Shown piece after piece: positions 36,506 through 47,520 of a DNA stretch of 64,000 nucleotides. Every line of letters starts with the position of its first letter. Position 1 is the stretch's first letter. The position numbers and the translations under genes were made by a program. A model generated the notes under the pieces. That model was not told the DNA's origin. It was given only the letters and a program-made list of their open reading frames with translations, and searched no databases. The stretch comes from Cryptococcus deneoformans JEC21 (taxonomy: Eukaryota; Basidiomycota; Tremellomycetes; Tremellales; Cryptococcaceae): positions 72,501 to 136,500 of the forward strand of contig NC_006692.1 in assembly GCF_000091045.1 (NCBI RefSeq), read 5' to 3'.

Positions 36506-38334
36506 CTAAGGCCTAAACACCTTCTCCGCTTCCCTCAACTGGGGCCACCTCCAATCAGCTTTCCACATCGTCGTCCCATCTTTACTAAGCACCAGCATCT
36601 CCTCCTCCTCCTTCTGCTTAAAATTCCTATCACCCTTAACCGCCTCCGCGACCTCATCCCAAAGAATCTTGTTAAATTTGAGAACCGCAGACGTCTCTTC
36701 CGGGGTCAGCATCGACAAACGCAACTGGTGAACTGCCAGATCGGTACCATGGGATGCTTTGCCATTGTACCGTAAGCGACAGGGACAGACTCAATAGCGT
36801 ACCGGACGGCGGGGAAAGAATATGCTGCGAGGTCTTTGGCGAGAAGCCGAACGGGGAGGTGAACCTGACCGTCCGCGAGAATCTATTAAACGAAAATCAG
36901 GAGTCAGTCTGGGTTTGGATAGGTGATGAACAAAAAGAAAATTGATTTACACGACCTAATCGATCGTCGAGTTCGGTCGGAGAAGAGTCCATGGGGATGG
37001 GATAGTAAGAGTTCAGGAATTTTTGGGACTGATCGTAAGGATAATATCTAGCGATATTGGGCACCAAATCATCGTATTTCTTGCAGGGATGTACTCCGCG
37101 ATAGAAAAAGTCCTGAAAAAAAAAAAATCAAGAAAGATTAATCAGTACTGCTGCGCACTTTGAGAAAGCAACCAAAGGGTTGACTGCTGACTTACTTCAT
37201 CCCTTACGTCCCCGACGACAATACAATGAACACCAGCTTCCCTCAAGCCCTTTGCCAAACCTCCATTTTTCTGAAACTCCATCTCATCCGCTCTTACCCA
37301 TCCATCATCGCCCACTATGCCACGAAAGGTACACAGCTCACCCATATCCTGAACTGCCTTGATAATCCTATCTGTCGAGAATTTGCTAGTGTCGCGGAGT
37401 CCTTCAAGGACGTTTGGGATAGAAGGGTCGATACCGACGCTTTCGCAGAACGCGGTGAACTGGGCGTTACGCGCGGTAGGGGTGAGTGGGTCGGCGAGGA
37501 TCGCGTTAGATTGGAGGTGGGCGGTGATAAAAGGCGCAGGTTTGGGTGCGAGTCTAGCGGCTTGGTGGACAAGTTGGTGGACAACATGCCCACCGCCGCT
37601 CAGCCCACTAAGGTGGATCTGGTTGGGATCACCACCAAAGGAAGCAACATTTTCCTTGACCCACTCAAGGCCAAGCCAGCAGTCTTTGAAACCAAAGTTA
37701 CCAGAAATTTTGGGTTTTTCGCATCCCAAGAAACCCAAGATGGAAACTCGGTGCCCAAGGAGGACTCGAACTTCGTTGTAGTGCTCAGCAGCAAAGAATT
37801 GCTGATTGTAATTCTGTCCAGAAGTGCTGCCGTACTGCAAGAAACCACCATGGATGAAGACTCTCACAGGCAAAAGGGGTCTTTCGCCGGGGGACGAGAG
37901 GGGATAATCCGATGGGATGTAGATGTCTGCGAAGAAGGGATTCTCTGTGGGCTTGCCAAGACCTAGGCGGTCGCGGATAGAGTTGGTCTGGTGGTAGGTT
38001 CGTTCTGGCTGGGCACAGTACTTGCCATCGACTGTAAATGGCTCTTCAGCGTATTTGTAGCCTTCAGGTAAGGATTGGGGGTCGGTCCATCGAGGGACAT
38101 CGATGCCATAAGGTACGTCTGCACGAGTGATCAACATCTGAAACCTAAGGATTAAGAAGATCTATATTAAGACTTACTGAGAAAAACCTGGCAACCATTC
38201 TTCACACGTCCGCCAGTGATTTTCCCATGCTTTGTGATGGTGGATACTCTCTCAAAAATAGGAAGGGCGAGCTGGTCGCCAGTCATGTCATTGGGACCGA
38301 TGTCTGTCGTAGGGGGAAAGTTAATAATGGGCAT
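36506..38334 (-). CDS. Type-B carboxylesterase (alpha/beta hydrolase)
   Basis: The protein starts MPIINFPPTTDIGPNDMTGD at 38334. After an intron it continues VPYGIDVPRWTDPQ, PVRVFIHGGFLQYGS (oxyanion hole), GHRVSILGFLGCEK, FGFKDCWLGLEWVKENVASF and GGDPNQIHLSGLSGGGHVVH. In the last, Ser in G-L-S-G-G is the predicted nucleophile where classical carboxylesterases have GESAG. The catalytic acid region is less clear. The C-terminal exons end REAEKVFRP with TAG at 36506-36508. No signal peptide or TM is evident, so it is likely cytosolic. The protein is about 530-550 aa, within the family range. It is convergent with the Zn2Cys6 gene (about 190 bp between stops) and divergent from the MFS transporter. 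Confidence 0.88.
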
Positions 38335-39153
38335 GGTTGTTAGTATAGTAGCTCGAGTTTGGATGTGTGAGCTTATGGAGTGGGAGGCGAAAGGAAGAAG
38401 ATTAGAAGGACCATCATATACCGCAAATAGCAATCAAGTCCCAATGATGTCCACCAGGGCAACGAATGAAAATCGGATCGGTCTTCCAAGTAAGAATATG
38501 CCCGAGAAGACACCGATGTCCTATCTCGTCTTGTCAGCGGTCAACAGCTGAGGCTGTTCTTCTTGACAGATACCGAACGCAAAGTGTCAAAATAAGGTCA
38601 TATCTCTCGGCTTTGAACGTCCGATATGGATCACCGATACGTCGATCTGAGACCAGAGACTGGTATTCGGACGTCTTCTGAGGCTGATATTGGACATCTG
38701 TTAGATTCGTGGAAACAACTGCTAGCGATAAACACCGGAATCAGGCCAAAGACTGGCAGAGGTACTGGTTACCGAGAGATATCCGGCCCAAATCTGCTTT
38801 TTTGGGCCGGTTTAGAAGCAACAAACTACGTCTGGCCCAGGATTTGGGCCTATCTCTGTTGTGCTTATCGTGTGTAACTAAGAAACCTTAATTAGCATCC
38901 ACCTCGGCTACTCAGCTCGGCTTCTTGTCCAGACTCCCAACCATTTACCCTGCAATTCTCTCACTCCTCTCCTTGTTCCCCCCCCTCCCCCCCCCGGCCC
39001 TATTCCGCCGTCGCCAAATCGAATTAATTACTTATCAGCTGATACGCCTTATCCCCAAGAGTCATGTTTATATAGATTGCGCCTTCCCCCATTCAAACTT
39101 GTCGCTTTCCCAGCACAAGCAAACCAGAGTCTGAGTATATCACGACATCCACC
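38335..39153. promoter_or_regulatory. Divergent promoter between carboxylesterase and MFS transporter
   Basis: 819 bp containing a perfect inverted repeat (listed separately) and a poly-C tract (about 38977-38996) upstream of the transporter. A further TTTGGGCC lies near 38842. No gene was supported. Confidence 0.5.
38783..38810. repeat. Perfect inverted repeat, 10-bp arms, 8-bp spacer
   Basis: The arms CCGGCCCAAA (38783-38792) and TTTGGGCCGG (38801-38810) are separated by TCTGCTTT. A third TTTGGGCC copy lies about 30 bp downstream. The palindrome lies about midway between two divergent starts, so it is more likely a binding site or hairpin than a terminator. Confidence 0.85.
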
Positions 39154-41020
39154 ATGGGCGCGTCAATAACTGAAGACAAGGCATACTCTATGGGATCCCA
39201 AGAGATGGCTGTACCAGACCTCGAGGGACAGGAGAAGATTGAGAGTTTAGAGAGAGTAGAATCGGCGCGTTCTCATGTGCTTGACGACTTGGGAAAGGGT
39301 GAAGGGATCTCTTTTGAGGACTTGCCTATCATCGATGTCAAGTCCGAGGACAATAGAAGAGTGCTTCGAAAGTTGGACTGTGTGAGCTATTTGGTCCTTA
39401 TCGCTAGATGGCATGGCTGATAAAAATCTTTGTAGTTATTATTGCCTCTCACCATGATTGCCTACACCTTACAATACATTGACCGAAGCGCTATGAGTTA
39501 TGCTGCCGTTTTTTCTTTTCGCACAGATCTCCACCTCGTGGGCACCCAATATTCTTGGTTAGGAAGTTGTTTCTTCCTTGGTTACTTGTTCTTTGAATTC
39601 CCTGGATCGTAAGTCACTTGCTTAATCCCATTTCACTTTGTGTTGCTGACACATGTACAGATACATCCTGCAACGTCTTCCTCTTTCCAAAATCATGGGA
39701 ACATCAATCGTCATATGGGGTGGTCTCCTGATGTGCTTGGCTGCCCCTCGTTCTTTCGGGGGAGCCGCTGCAATCCGCACTCTGTTAGGCTGCTCCGAAG
39801 CCCTCGTTACGCCCGGTTTCGTCCTTCTCATCAGTCGATTTTACAAACGCGAGGAACAGCCTTTACGAGTTGGTTTGTGGTACTGCTGTAATGGATTAGG
39901 ATCTTTTATTGGTGCTTTGGTTAGCTATGGGATGGGACACATCCATGTAGACAGTGTTCCCAACTGGGCTTGGATCTTCATCTTCAAGTACGTTCCCGTT
40001 CCCCATACATCACGTAGTGATACAAGACTAACTTTTGGAGTATAGTGGGGGCATCACCGTCATTTTTGGAACCGTCTTTCTCTTTCTCTGCCCTGAAAAT
40101 CCCCAAACATGCAAGGTCCTTAACGCCCACGAGAAACGCGTAGCGTTAGAGCGTGTACGAACTAACAGATCATCCTTGGGCAGCAAGATAATCAAGTGGT
40201 ACCAAGTCAAGGAAGCACTCTGTCCTTGGATTTGCCCACAAGGATGGTCTTATTTTTTCATCGTCATGTCTCTTAGTTTACCTAACGGCGGTATTGGCAA
40301 TTTCCTTCATTTGATCGTGGGCATCTCTTCCTGTTCCTCTTTCCATATCGATTCTAATCATTGGGTATAGCTTCAATCATACGGATACACCTCTTTCCAG
40401 ACCATTCTTATGGGTCTTCCCCAAGCTGCCATGCAGGTCGTCTTCCCCCTCTCTGGCGCTATCATCGCTCGAAAAGTCCCCAACGCCCGGCTCTACGTCC
40501 TCACGGCGTACATGCTCCCGAGTTTGGTCGGTGTTATCATCCAGTATAAGACGCGTAACAGCGGTGCTCTTTGTAAGCCACTTCCTCCACTTCTCTTGCC
40601 GTCACATAGTTCGTAAGTTGATACATTCATACTTTCATAGTGTTCGGTTACTACATCCTCGGATCATATGTCGCTTCCCTCGGTATCTGCTTCGCCGCCC
40701 CAGGCGCCAATGTCGTCGGATACACCAAACGAGTCGTCGTCGGTGCCATGGTCTTCATCGCCTACGCCCTCGGCAACGTCGCCGGTCAATTCTTCTGGAA
40801 ATCGACCGAATCCCCACCGTACCGTAGTGGGATGCTCGCTTGTATGGTCTGTTTTGCAGCTACAATCCCCATGGGGTTTAGTCTGAGGTATTATTATGTG
40901 TATGAGAATAAGAGGAGGGATAGGTTACAAGCGGAGATGGGGGAAGGAGCGGAGAATGATCAAGGGGACTTTTCGGATAGGACCGATGTCGAGAATTTGT
41001 CGTTTAGGTATGCCCTTTAA
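39154..41020 (+). CDS. MFS transporter, anion:cation symporter (Dal5/allantoate permease-like) family
   Basis: A twelve-TM MFS permease of the ACS group, which takes up organic anions such as allantoate, nicotinate or other carboxylates. The start MGASITEDKAYSMGSQEMAV at 39154 has a good ACC-ATG-G context. After a charged tail of about 75 residues come TM1 (LLLPLTMIAYTLQYIDRSAM), TM2 (YSWLGSCFFLGYLFFEFPGS), YILQRLPLSKIMGTSIVIWG and the family's RTLLGCSEALVTPGFVLLIS. TM6 (GGITVIFGTVFLFLCPENP) is followed by the cytoplasmic loop, then TM7-12 (YTSFQTILMGLPQAAMQVVF, SGMLACMVCFAATIPMGFSL). It ends VENLSFRYAL with TAA at 41018-41020. About six introns split it. Divergent from the carboxylesterase, it could import the substrate or export the product of this gene group, but the substrate is not readable from sequence. 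Confidence 0.93.
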
Positions 41021-41473
41021 GCGGTGTAGTTTGAATATCAAAAGTTGTTTCCCCACATTTTCAATAATTTTCCTCGGAGTTGTTTTACCTAGATATATGT
41101 CGTAGTTGTCCGTTATTATGGTTGTAGAGCATGTATAGTACTCGTAGACTAATCAGCGATGATGGACATTGCTCTTCTCTTACTGCAATAAGTTCTAAAC
41201 AGATCACCCAGTATGTGACCTGTCACTTGCTCTTGTAAATGAGAAAGCCGACAATAATAGAGAAGGGGACTCATTTAATAATAGAGAAGGGGACTCATTT
41301 ATTCACAACATTCCTTTATTGAGAGATGTGAGCTGATGGCCAGGTAGCCCCTGTGCGCTACATAAAGACGTTCATTCGCCTGGCAGGACGGATCAGTACT
41401 TATAGTTTTGTTATACAAGCAAGCCGGAGGTAGCGCTCGGTTACCCTTAACCTCTTCCCTCTGCTCCCTCATC
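41021..41473. other. Intergenic, about 450 bp (convergent 3' flanks)
   Basis: It holds the 3' flanks of the MFS transporter and the following unknown gene. The only structure seen is the 24-bp tandem duplication. Confidence 0.6.
41253..41300. repeat. Perfect 24-bp tandem duplication
   Basis: Two identical adjoining copies (41253-41276 and 41277-41300) of a unit beginning AATAATAGAGAAGG lie in the convergent region between the MFS gene and the next gene. They look like a simple recent duplication with no coding role. Confidence 0.95.
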
Positions 41474-42102
41474 TCAGTGACAGTTTTCCAATGTCCACTC
41501 AACAAGCCTCTTCAACTCGGTCCATTGTCTTTCCCTCATTTTGGCGTCATTTCCAGGTTTGGCTTTGGCACATTCATCCACGAAAGCTTTCGCATCTGAA
41601 GGATCTGGGACAAGGGGATGGGACCTCACGTGAGAGTACCAGCTGTGACGAAATGGTCAAATCAGATGAAATTCTCTTGTTGTGCTTCTTCAGGCCAAAG
41701 ACGTACTATTTGGAGTTCCAGTAATCACCTTGTGAATATTTATTATCAGTTCATGTGCGTTGCCCGCTGGAAACGTTTCGAAAGTCTCACCTTCACGTCT
41801 GTGGAGAGTGGCATGTAATAAATCTGCGGTTGGATCACCTTCATGATCTTGAGCTATCAAGTGACAATGGTTAATATCATCGTTCGCAAGATGTAATGCT
41901 GCACACGCCTTGTCAGAATTCTTCACCCAAGCCAGGTAGAAAATAAGATAGACTGACCAGCTTTGACATATTTATGTGCATTCAGTCCTTTAATTGCCTT
42001 CACCAGATTCTTGTCGTACACCTCAGAGCCAGGTTCAAGAGGTGGTAATGTCGGCCGAGCGAAAAGATACGTCACGACGGCTTCTGTCGTTGTGAATGCC
42101 AT
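41474..42102 (-). CDS. Conserved fungal protein of unknown function
   Basis: Four exons join cleanly. MAFTTTEAVVTYLFARPTLP begins at 42102, and the first exon ends VYDKNLVKAIKGLNAHKYVKA. A GTCAGT...TGCAG intron leads to LHLANDDINHCHLIAQDHEG and HATLHRREG. An intron starting GTGAGAC then gives DYWNSK, and a last one gives YWYSHVRSHPLVPDPSDAKA and ...LKRLVEWTLENCH with TGA at 41474-41476. The total is about 165-170 aa. The pattern (ALxLxNDD...AHxIxQ...HxxLHRREGDYxNSKYWYxxxxxHP) is one I recognise as recurrent in fungi and some bacteria but without an assigned function. There is no signal peptide or TM. None of the long frames in the other phases or strand is a better alternative. Confidence 0.8.
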
Positions 42103-42617
42103 CTTGGTTGTAATATGTTGATGTGCTGACTTGAAAACAGGTGATATACTGATCCTTGAGGAGTTCGTACGGGCTTTTAACAATGCAGACATGAAAAGAT
42201 GCAAAATTCTACTCGTTTCTTCTCGCTCCAATGTCAATTGACCGTTTTGACGGTCCGGTCGGTCTCTTCCCAAGCCTTCTTCTGATGATCGGTGAGAAGA
42301 AATCCGTTTCGGAAATGACCGAATATACGGGGGGAGACTTGTGACGTAATCTAAGATGTATTAAGCATGCCTAACACAAATCTGCAAAAGCTCCAGTTAA
42401 TAGGCTCGCGATTGTTATTGCTCTTGCCGCTCGTGCGTCTTCGGACTGTCTGTCCTCCACGCAGAGTGGTTGGTTGGGCGGCGGCTAATCAGCATCTCCA
42501 TTTTGCAACTGCACTTTATGTTGCTTCGACTCTACAATTACAACAGCCACTCGTCAAACGGCTGCTGCACCGCCCACTTGCAACTCTACCGCCTCAATAA
42601 CAAAAGCGCATCTGATA
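42103..42617. other. Divergent intergenic, about 515 bp
   Basis: This contains the promoters of the unknown gene (minus) and TFIIA gamma (plus). Frames inside it show no family features. Confidence 0.55.
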
Positions 42618-43214
42618 ATGTCAGCTGGCCAGACATACTACGAGTTCTACCGAGGATCCAGGCATGTCCAGTTTTCCTTCTGACTCGTCCCTCATATCAC
42701 TGTCTTGGGACTAATCATTTTTGTTGAATCGTATAGCATCGGGACAGCTCTTACGGATGCGCTTGATGAGTTGATCACGCAGGGAGATATTCCTCCCCAA
42801 CTGGCTATGCGGGTGCTTCAACAAGTTCGTTCTCAATGTGTTTGTCTCTCAATGTTCTGCGCATTGACTGAAACGGATTTCCATTAGTTTGACAAATCCC
42901 TGACTGAATGCCTTCAAAAAGGTGTTAAGAACAAGACCACTATCAAGGGCCATCTTTCAACTTATAGATTATGTGACGATGTGTGGACGTTCGTTGTAAA
43001 GGATCCTCAATTTAAGATGGAAGGCGTTGGCGCCGGGTAAGTGTCCCGACTTGCCTCTCTTCCCTTTTTTCAACATGCCAAATATTTGAAAGTGTCGATG
43101 CTGATATTTTGTCCATCTAGATCTGAAATGGTCACCGGATCCAAGATCAAGATAGTGGCGTGCAAGAGCGGCGATGCGGCAGATGGTAAGAAAGCCGGAG
43201 GTGCAAGAGAATAA
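42618..43214 (+). CDS. TOA2: Transcription initiation factor IIA small (gamma) subunit
   Basis: This subunit binds TBP-TATA with the large TFIIA subunit to start RNA polymerase II transcription. The start [15 protein letters not shown] at 42618 is followed by an intron, then [20 protein letters not shown] and QLAMRVLQQ (four-helix bundle half). An intron leads to [40 protein letters not shown] and [10 protein letters not shown] (beta-barrel half). After the last intron comes [19 protein letters not shown] and a short Gly/Lys tail ending GGARE, with TAA at 43212-43214. Both halves of the fold are complete, and the length of about 120 aa is typical. It is convergent with the flavin monooxygenase gene. 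Confidence 0.96.
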
Positions 43215-43581
43215 TGATGGTCGAGGGACCGTGGGACGTTTGTCGTAGGACATAAGGATCTGAGCTGTATTGCTTGTGCACATTTTGATTTGTATGTATC
43301 ATTAGATATCAAAAGCTAGGCCAATATGAGACAAATGCAACTTCTAATCAATATTGTGATACATTATTTTGTTTCGATTCTTCAATCAGTTTCATTTGAT
43401 TCTTCTGTTGCTTCTTTATGATATTAGTTGACGAATGTCGCCAACATCTATCAACTCCACCCTCAAAAGGCTCAGATCGATTTGACGGTGGTCGATTTCT
43501 CTTGGAAGAGTTCCAAAGGCGATGCAGGCAAGTCAAAAATGGGAGTCACGACCCTCCAGACAAACTCAAGGATATACGCCC
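43215..43581. other. Intergenic, about 370 bp
   Basis: The convergent 3' flanks of TFIIA gamma and the flavin monooxygenase. Nothing else was seen. Confidence 0.6.
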
Positions 43582-45632
43582 CTATATTGAGGTAGGCGTA
43601 AAATACCTAGCAACTTGAATTAGTCTATTCAAACCCGAAAGAAGTACAATTTCGAGAATTTTGCTCACCATTGGGATGACACCCATGAATATATTTCCAA
43701 TCACGCCACGCCTCCTGATTGTATCCCAAAGCTCCGTCTCTACGATCTCCCTTGCCTTGGTGATTTTGAAAGGTCCTGTAAGCCTGTAGAACGTGGGAAA
43801 CGCTGCCCCGAAACTATCATCGCAATTCATCTATCAGCACTTCCATCTTACCAAGCAAAAAAATTAATTAATTCACCAGTACACAAACAAGACGAACAAC
43901 CCGTAATCCCACCATAACCTCAACAGCCCCGGAGCGGAGCCAATGTCTTTTGCTAGGGTTGACATGTAGGTAGAATAGTCGACGCCGTATTGGATACGCG
44001 AAGTGGGCGAATGGAGGAGATGATATGTCTCTGGTGAAACAGGGATTGGGACACGTTTTTCTGTGAGGAGTATAAAGAGCTGGGCTTGCATCTCTGCTAT
44101 GGGCGGGATAGCACCTGCATCGTTGTATCTGGTAAGTGTCTGGCTTTTTTTGGCCCAACGTTTGAAAGAGGACGGATTATGACTCACCGACACCAGGTCT
44201 AACAAATCCGATAAACGCAATACTTAGATCTTTCGTACTGGTGATCCCTCTGATTTCGCAATCCTCGGGACCTCGCGGGTAGCCTTCACCCAACCAACTC
44301 CAATCCTGTCTATATCCAGTACACAACACGACCAAATCAGGTTTACACTCGTCTTTCCACGCAGTCTCTTTTCTTCTATGTTCCGGAGGGGCCGGAAAGA
44401 CCGCTCTTCCTTCAGAGTCAAACCCTTGTGGGAAGGGGACGATGTCAATTTTGGGATCACCAGGCGGTGGAGGAGGGTCAATATAGTGCGCGATCCAGCG
44501 ATGGATAGGAGAAAGGGAGTAAAACGGTCGATTGATAAATTGCATCGCTTTCGCGGATTTATTGAGGAAGACGTATGCGCGTCCTTGTCTTTCAGGGGGC
44601 AGCTCTCCAGCCCATTGGTTACACCCGGCCATAGTACCTGTGAGTACCCAAAGAAGACGCTTAATGACTAGATCGGAAATGAACCATCTGATATGCGATG
44701 CTGCCACCCAGGGATGAACATAGGCAGTCTCAAAGAGCTATCGTTGTAAGGTCAGTATACTGTATGTAGGTCTCTTGGAAAAGATGGGAGGACTCGCGTT
44801 TGTTATAAGACCATCAATGGGAAGTTTTCCATCAAATGTAGTTCCCAATACGCGAAAATTGTTGAGTACCTTAGGAAAGGACAAGAACCCAGTTCGGACA
44901 CCTAACCATACCTTCTTTGCAGGTGCCATAATTGCTTCGTACCCTATATCCATCCCTGTCTCCCCACATCCCAACACGAGCACTTTCTTGTCCTTCAACT
45001 GGTTCCGAGACTTGTAGGCAGAAGAATGGATCCATTTTGGTGGTTCAGGGATACAAGGCGTCGAGTTGAGCCCAGGAATAAGGGGGATGTTGGGAGTGAC
45101 GTGTAGACCGGTGGTGATGATCACCCTTTTGGCAAGGACGATGAGGGGATCACCTTGGGGAAGCCCGTTATCATTGAGTGGCTGGATAGTGGCCCGATGT
45201 TTATAGAGATCTTTACTATCTGATGAAGCATATTCGAGGGAGACAAGCTTGGTGGATGTACGGATCATATGCCTCAAATCAAAATGGTCGATGTAACAGT
45301 TGAGATAGTCCACAAAGTTAGGCAAGGAAGGGTGATCAGGAGAGTCCAGAGGGTATCGGAAGTCGGAGAAACAAGTTAGTTGCTTTGAGCTTACCAGCTC
45401 AGCATTTTGGTAGCCTCTCCATCTGCATTAGACAAAGAGCCCATCAGTTGAAGCCTCCCACAAAAATAAAGGTATACCTGAAAGTTCCCCCAATCTCAGA
45501 CTCCATGTCTATGAGCAACGGCTCCTCCCCCTCGGACCACGCTTCACCATACTCGACAGTATACTTGAGCGAGACGATGCCTGCCGGACCACCTCCGACA
45601 ACGAGGGTGGATATTTGCCTAGGGAAACTCAT
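43582..45632 (-). CDS. Flavin-containing monooxygenase (FMO/Baeyer-Villiger-like)
   Basis: A two-dinucleotide-binding flavoprotein that oxidises soft nucleophiles or ketones using NADPH and O2. It starts MSFPRQISTLVVGGGPAGIV at 45632 (FAD fingerprint GGGPAG), with EIGGTFR and YRGYQNAE following. After RVIITTGLHVTPNIPLIPGL comes the second Rossmann motif VLGCGETGMDIGYEA (NADPH). PDLVVLCTGYRQDWSW is the C-terminal ATG-type FMO motif, and IAFIGFVRPGVGAIPPIAEM is the distal FAD region. The C-terminal part has hydrophobic stretches (PGLLRLWWDYGLFVLFVY and GVIGNIFMGVIPMVSKILEI), which suggest membrane association. The stop is TAG at 43582-43584 after ARYFTPTSI. About eight introns are present. The FxGxxxHxxxW motif that separates FMO from BVMO was not clearly seen, so the subgroup is open. 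Confidence 0.9.
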
Positions 45633-46084
45633 GGGTGATATTGAAATATTGGATGGGAATATTTACCGTACAACGACTATAGACAGACTATAGAAGAAGA
45701 CTGAAGGACTCGCTCTATGACCGTCGGTTCTCCACTCTCCCCGCTCTTATTAAGGTTAATTAATAATAACCGGTGGAGGTAACAACGGCGATCGAGGTTC
45801 GTTTCAGAAAGTTATGACGTGTCTCCATTGACCCATCACAAAAGAAGGTCGATCGATGGTGGTACGAGGACGGGCAAAGTGGAGTCGGTGGCTGTGATGA
45901 TCTTTTGTTATGGTGCATGCAGTATGTATATTTTTTTCCGCACGTCATATACAGACAATTTCAAGTTCTCGATGATGGCAATAAATAGTGTATATAAGAT
46001 GCAAGAAAACGGAACTTGAAAATCGCATTTTGACTACCCCGCAGAGACTTCCTTCTTCCCAACAAGCAACTTTATCACTCTGTC
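45633..46084. other. Divergent intergenic, about 450 bp
   Basis: The promoter region of the flavin monooxygenase (minus) and the AYR1-like reductase (plus). It includes an AT-rich TTAATTAATAATAA block near 45760. No gene was seen. Confidence 0.55.
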
Positions 46085-47231
46085 ATGTCAGTCAGTCAGC
46101 GATCTGCGTTCGTAACGGGCTGCGCTTCACCTAGAGGCATAGCAGCCCAGATAACAGCTTCTTTGGCAAGCAAAGGATACCTTGTATTCGCTTCAGCAAA
46201 GACCTCTGAAAGTTTGGGGCACCTCCAAGATAAGTGCGAGGCGAGTTTCTGGCTAGTTTCTTCGCGGCGATAGCTTTCTTGGCTGATGACATGCCATCGT
46301 GAAAAGCCGATGGTCCTCGATGTCACCGACGAACAAAACATTGCGCAAGTAGTAAAGTCCGTTTCCGAGAGAACGGGTGGCCGCCTTGATGTCCTCGTTA
46401 ACACTGTGGGTTGTCTGGGCTGTCACGAAAGTCCTTAAAATTACCGGGTCGCTCATTCCCTTTTCACACATCTCCTCTTCTCAACAAATTAGGCAGGCAT
46501 TGATACCCTTTGCCCCCTCCTTGACACTTCCCTCCCGGCTCTCCGGGAGGTCCTTGAAACCAACACCATAGGCCCTCTTGCTCTTATCCAAGGCTTTGCC
46601 CCTCTCCTTGTCAAAGCCGCCAACGAGCCTGTCCCCGGTACAAATCAAGTTCGCCAAAGCGTCATCGTCAACATGGGTAGTCTATCCAAGGCCGGTTTTA
46701 CTTGGAAGGGTGGGTATAGTATGAGTAAAGCGGCTTTGGAGTGCATGACAGAGGTTTTGAGGTCGGAGATGATGCCCCTGGGTGTGCAGGTCATCAATTG
46801 CCATATCGGTGAGCGAATCAAACTTTCCGTAACCAGGAAATCTTCTACGACGAACAGTACACTGATTGATTCATTCTGGCGCTCATATAGGGACCGTCAA
46901 CACGGATATGTACTTTAACCAAAAGATCTTTGACAGCAAATCCCCAAACCCCACGCCTTATTACCCCAACTTCTCAATGATCGCCGACAACATGACAAAA
47001 GACTCTCAAAAAGCCGAGAGGATCATCATGAAAGCCGACAAGGCTGGGCAAGATATCGCAAAAATCATTGACAAGGTAAACCCTCCTGGATTTATCAGAG
47101 CGGGCAGTTATGGTGCGCTTTTTGATTGGGCTGCAGCGATCCTTGATTTTATTGGGTTGAAGAATTGGTTTTGGGGCAGACAGTTTTATACTCATCTGGT
47201 GCCAAAGCCAGACCCAAAAAAGACTGCTTGA
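46085..47231 (+). CDS. Short-chain dehydrogenase, 1-acyl-DHAP reductase (Ayr1)-like
   Basis: A classical SDR. MSVSQRSAFVTGCASPRGIA at 46085 contains the TGxxxGIG-type cofactor loop (TGCASPRGIA). VLDVTDEQNIAQVV and LDVLVNTAG follow. The catalytic Ser is in VNMGSLSKAGF and the YxxxK in GGYSMSKAALE. The later part (GTVNTDMYFNQKIF, YYPNFSMIADNM) and the C-terminal hydrophobic AILDFIGLKNWFWGRQFYTH match Ayr1/ER-lipid-droplet reductases of glycerolipid synthesis. The stop is TGA at 47229-47231 after KPDPKKTA. The first intron (46241-46306) is GC-AG: only GAG/GCGAGT...AAAAG/CCGATG keeps the frame into MVLDVTD. The substrate assignment is by overall resemblance. It is convergent with alpha-COP. Confidence 0.88.
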
Positions 47232-47520
47232 ATTTCTTTTATTGCTGAATTTGAATGGGCAGGTCTTTGTCAAAAGTTGATATTTCTGTAGCAATTATTC
47301 GATACCGAAGAGAAAAGTGCGCTCGTTGCTATTGCAAGCCACATCATGTATATCTTTTGTTCGAGGTCCCCGATTCAACGTGATGATTGTCCAAGCCATA
47401 AAATTCCATGCAAGCCATATCATATCTAGACAATTTTGATTCTGAACCAACCATCGCTTTTTCTCTTCCACTACTACTCTCCCATGTATAGTCCTTACAA
47501 AAACAAAACGAAAACCCATC

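Noticed and set aside
37226..37966. 246-aa plus-strand frame
   Set aside because: Antisense to the carboxylesterase catalytic region, whose HGG and GLSGG motifs are clear on the minus strand.
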